Origin: Acidobacteriota bacterium
GTDB lineage: Bacteria; Acidobacteriota; Blastocatellia; Pyrinomonadales; Pyrinomonadaceae
Direction of reading: 5' to 3'
DNA: 64,000 nt
Assembly: GCA_019639195.1 (NCBI GenBank)
Contig: JAHBSI010000002.1
Span: 248,001 to 312,000 of the forward strand
Made by a program: the position numbers and the translations under genes. Each line of letters begins with the position of its first letter. The stretch's first letter is position 1. The notes below the pieces were generated by a model. That model searched no databases and was not told the DNA's origin. It saw nothing but the letters and a program-made list of their open reading frames with translations. Below, piece by piece: positions 61,458 to 64,000 of this stretch.

Positions 61458-63233
61458 ATGACATTACGTCGCCCAATACAATTTTTTGTGCCCCTTGGCG
61501 TCATTTGCCTGGTCGCAGCCGCGGCACTCGGTCAAGAAAAGCCGGCGACCGACAGAGATATCGCGTCCGCAAGGCCTTCGGTTTCCACTACGGCGTCGGG
61601 AGACAGCTATACCCCTTCAAACACGTCGCGGATCGGGGTTCAGACGGCGTCACCGCTCGCTCTTTCGCTGGATGAGGCGATCAAGAGGGCTCTGGCGAAT
61701 AACAATGACATCGAGGTGTCGCGAACTGATGTCCGGTTCGCGGAAACTACTGTGCGGGGGCTCCGTGGACTTTATGATCCAGTGTTCACATTTCAACCGA
61801 CATTCTCGCACAGCTCTTCGACCGGCCAGCAGGGAACGAATGATGTCCGATTAAACGGCAATATTAACCAGCGCATTAAACCGGGCGGCGGTACGATCCA
61901 GGGCTTTTTTAACAACACACGGACCGAGAATGCTTTTGCTCAGGCACAGGTGACATCAGGCGGGCTTGGGTCCAGCAGTTCCGCGATCTATTCATCGCAG
62001 CTTGGTTTTAACTTCACTCAGCCGCTGCTTCGAGATTTTCGGATCGACAATACGCGCCGGCAGATAAAGATCGCGAAAAAGCAGCTTCGACAATCGGACT
62101 CAGATTTTCAGCTCCAGGCAACAAACACGGTCACGGACGTGCAGCGAGCGTACTGGGACCTCGTGCTCGCTCTTCGTAATCAGCAGAACCGAAAAGCGAA
62201 TGTTGAGCTTGCCCGCGAGAATTTGCGTCAGATCATCGCGAAGATCGACGCCGGAGCCGCGGCACCGCTTGAGAAAGCCGAGGTGGAGACCGAGCTTGCA
62301 AATCGAGAGGGCGACCTGCTACTTGCGACCCAGCAGGTCGGTGTCGCTGAGAACTCTCTTAAAAAACTCGTTATTCGTGACGCTCTTGCTCCGGAATGGG
62401 CACAAGCGATCGTGCCGACCGATGCACCGAAGGTCGCGCCGATCCCGTCGGATCTCGATACGGCGATCAAAGATGCTTTCGATAACAGATTTGAGCTCCG
62501 CCGCCTGAAACTTCAACGCGAGATCAATGACCTTGACATAAGCTTCTACAAGAATCAGGCGAAGCCGCAGATCGACTTGAACACGACATTCTCACTTGAC
62601 GGAATTTCGCGCGGACAGGTCTCTACTGCCAGCAGCCTTATCCCGCAGTTTACCGGAAATGAAGAGATCCTTCGGCAGAAGCTGAATACGCTGTTTGCAC
62701 CGGGCTCTCAGATCCCAAATCCGCTGCTGACAATACCCGGTTCGCCGCCATACTTCGTTGGCGGATTCAACCGCTCGATGTCCAATATGTTCAGAAGCGA
62801 CGCTCCGAACTATTCCATCGGCGTAACGTTCTCGTTCCCGTTCTTTAACCGCACAGCAAAGGCGAACCTGGCCGGAGCACAGATCACCGGCGAACGCATC
62901 GCCGCTCAGACCCGCGCACAGGAAGAATCGGTGCTGACTGATGTCCGGAACGCAGTGCAGGCGGTCGAAACCGCACGCTTGAGAGTTGATACGGCCCGTC
63001 GAGCCCGCCAAAGCGCGGAGGCACAGCTTGCGGGCGAGCGAAAGCTATATGACGCCGGTCGTTCCACGACATTTCTGCTCTTCCAGCGCGAGAATGCCCT
63101 TCTTGCGGCACAAAATGCCGAGATCAGTGCCGAAACCGACTATGCTAAGGCGGTTGCTGACAGGGAAAGAGTTACGGCTACTGCATTTCGCGAACACAAT
63201 ATCACGATCGACAAACCTGTCGATATCAAGTAG
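61458..63233 (+). CDS. TolC family outer membrane efflux / secretion protein
   Basis: A 591-residue protein with signal peptide (residues 1-27, ending AAALGQ). LSLDEAIKRALANNNDIEVSRTDVRFAETTVRGLRGLYDP and SYSIGVTFSFPFFNRTAKANLAGAQ-like repeats are typical of the outer membrane factor fold, with the usual two-fold repeat of long helices. It is the outer channel for a tripartite pump or type I secretion; no inner-membrane partner is in the window. It is divergent from gap. Confidence 0.85.
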   Translation: MTLRRPIQFFVPLGVICLVAAAALGQEKPATDRDIASARPSVSTTASGDSYTPSNTSRIGVQTASPLALSLDEAIKRALANNNDIEVSRTDVRFAETTVRGLRGLYDPVFTFQPTFSHSSSTGQQGTNDVRLNGNINQRIKPGGGTIQGFFNNTRTENAFAQAQVTSGGLGSSSSAIYSSQLGFNFTQPLLRDFRIDNTRRQIKIAKKQLRQSDSDFQLQATNTVTDVQRAYWDLVLALRNQQNRKANVELARENLRQIIAKIDAGAAAPLEKAEVETELANREGDLLLATQQVGVAENSLKKLVIRDALAPEWAQAIVPTDAPKVAPIPSDLDTAIKDAFDNRFELRRLKLQREINDLDISFYKNQAKPQIDLNTTFSLDGISRGQVSTASSLIPQFTGNEEILRQKLNTLFAPGSQIPNPLLTIPGSPPYFVGGFNRSMSNMFRSDAPNYSIGVTFSFPFFNRTAKANLAGAQITGERIAAQTRAQEESVLTDVRNAVQAVETARLRVDTARRARQSAEAQLAGERKLYDAGRSTTFLLFQRENALLAAQNAEISAETDYAKAVADRERVTATAFREHNITIDKPVDIK

Positions 63234-63257
63234 TTCACGCCAAATTCAACGGAATGA

Positions 63258-63300
63258 GTGCCGCTGGTCAAACGTGACTTTGCGGCACTTTTCGCATTTT
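63258..63300 (+). terminator. Rho-independent terminator after the TolC-family gene
   Basis: GTGCCGC (63258-63264) and GCGGCAC (63282-63288) form a 7-bp stem around a 17-nt loop, followed by TTTTCGCATTTT. It lies 25 bp past the stop codon. Confidence 0.78.
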
Positions 63301-63327
63301 CAAGAAAGTTCTGCGAAAATCCTGCCT

Positions 63328-64000
63328 GTGAAGATCTCCGCTGCAATCATCACTCTCAACGAGGAAAACAACATCGCTCGCGCCATTCGGTCCGTGGCCT
63401 GGGCAGATGAGATCGTGGTGGTGGACTCTGGAAGTACGGATGCGACGGGTAAGATCGCTGAGGATCTGGGGGCACGCGTGATCGGGCAGGAATGGCTCGG
63501 ATTCGGACGCCAAAAGCAGTTTGCCGTCGAGGCCGCTTCAAATGACCTGATCCTCAGCCTTGATGCCGACGAAGAGGTCACTCCTGAACTTGCTTCGGAA
63601 ATACGGAAGCATCTCGAAAGTGGAATGCTGGCGGATGGCTACCGGATCCCGCGTCTTGCGGTCTATGCGGGCCGAAAGATCAGACATGGCGGCTGGTATC
63701 CGGATCGTCAACTTCGTCTGTTTGACCGCCGAAAAGGGCAATGGTCTGATGATGTTATCCACGAATCGTTCAAGCTGAAAGAAGGTTCGACGGCGGAGGA
63801 TCTGCGGTCCGACCTCCTGCATTTTACCTGCAGCAACATCGCTGAGCACGCCAGGATGATCCAGGAACGGTATGCACCGCTTTCGGCTCAGTCAATGTTT
63901 GAAAAAGGCAAGCGGACTTCCCTGCTAAAGATCGCCACCGCGCCGGCCTTTTCTTTCGTCCGTGACTACGTTCTCCGCGCAGGGTTTCTAGATGGTCCTC
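63328..64000 (+). CDS. Glycosyltransferase family 2 (runs off the window)
   Basis: About 224 N-terminal residues of a GT2 enzyme, starting at GTG 63328 (reads VKISAAIITLNEENNI). The nucleotide-sugar region VVVDSGSTDATGKI, the DxD-like LSLDADEEVT and RLFDRRKGQW match the lipopolysaccharide core / WaaE-like branch, which adds a sugar to a lipid carrier or core. The 3' end is outside. Residues near GWYPDRQLRLFDR suggest a hydrolase-free standard GT-A fold. Its acceptor cannot be named. Confidence 0.82.
   Translation, partial: MKISAAIITLNEENNIARAIRSVAWADEIVVVDSGSTDATGKIAEDLGARVIGQEWLGFGRQKQFAVEAASNDLILSLDADEEVTPELASEIRKHLESGMLADGYRIPRLAVYAGRKIRHGGWYPDRQLRLFDRRKGQWSDDVIHESFKLKEGSTAEDLRSDLLHFTCSNIAEHARMIQERYAPLSAQSMFEKGKRTSLLKIATAPAFSFVRDYVLRAGFLDGP

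Overview
The window looks like chromosomal DNA of a free-living bacterium, most likely an Acidobacteriota (Blastocatellia / Pyrinomonadaceae-like). This is inferred from gene content and style, not from a marker-gene search. The supporting traits are moderate GC, lipoproteins and SecG with Asn/Ala-rich linkers, a 2-oxoacid:ferredoxin oxidoreductase pair, an N-acyl-ornithine-type transcarbamylase in the arginine operon, an archaeal/eukaryotic-type ProRS, and intergenic CTTTGCG-rich and 39-bp tandem repeats. There is no phage, no CRISPR array and no insertion sequence. Both edge genes are cut: an SDR oxidoreductase on the left and a family 2 glycosyltransferase on the right.

Layout. 0-5.7 kb: a sugar-acid (2-keto-3-deoxy-gluconate) catabolic locus with SDR dehydrogenase, SSS symporter, ROK regulator, KDG kinase and divergent KDPG aldolase. 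5.7-11.3 kb: the two subunits of a 2-oxoacid:ferredoxin oxidoreductase, separated by a two-domain lipoprotein and a radical SAM gene that has a structured leader. 11.4-22.2 kb: a nitrogen-oxide / anaerobic redox region with a RIC-type di-iron repair protein, a seven-gene minus-strand operon (cytochrome b-like membrane protein, NasA-like molybdoenzyme, four-cluster ferredoxin, Rieske protein, small membrane protein, DUF3565, TDT/SLAC1 anion channel), a cysteine-free Crp/Fnr regulator, a small membrane protein and a GltD-like flavoprotein. Three copies of one palindrome, ATGAY-N4-ATCAT, lie before RIC, before the operon and before the small membrane protein, so these genes probably form one regulon.

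22.3-32 kb: prepilin peptidase, TPR protein, RNase P RNA, export-type lipid/polysaccharide domain protein, PTS enzyme I, AIM24 protein, UMF1 transporter and a MurU/AmgK-like pair. 32-38.6 kb: a repeat-rich gap, asnS followed by a zeta-type toxin/antitoxin cassette flanked by a 66-bp duplication of the asnS tail, ENPP-like phosphodiesterase, metallophosphoesterase and UbiD decarboxylase. 38.6-46 kb: 3-hydroxybutyryl-CoA dehydrogenase, thiolase, two paralogous membrane proteins, proline dehydrogenase and proS. 46-51 kb: sigma factor / anti-sigma / CpxP-like operon and an MCE (Mla-type) lipid transporter.

51-56.6 kb: an arginine operon argR - P-loop protein - argC - argD - acyl-ornithine carbamoyltransferase - argB, with tandem ARG-box-like operators over the argR promoter and a bidirectional terminator shared with tRNA-Leu(GAG). 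56.6-61.3 kb: the glycolytic run gap - pgk - yitT-like - tpi - secG. 61.4-64 kb: TolC-family outer membrane protein and the start of a glycosyltransferase.

The most notable points are the ATGAY-N4-ATCAT regulon with its Rieske-containing NasA-like operon, the toxin cassette delimited by a duplicated asnS 3' end, the structured leader before the radical SAM gene, and the unassigned P-loop protein plus unusual transcarbamylase in the arginine operon.
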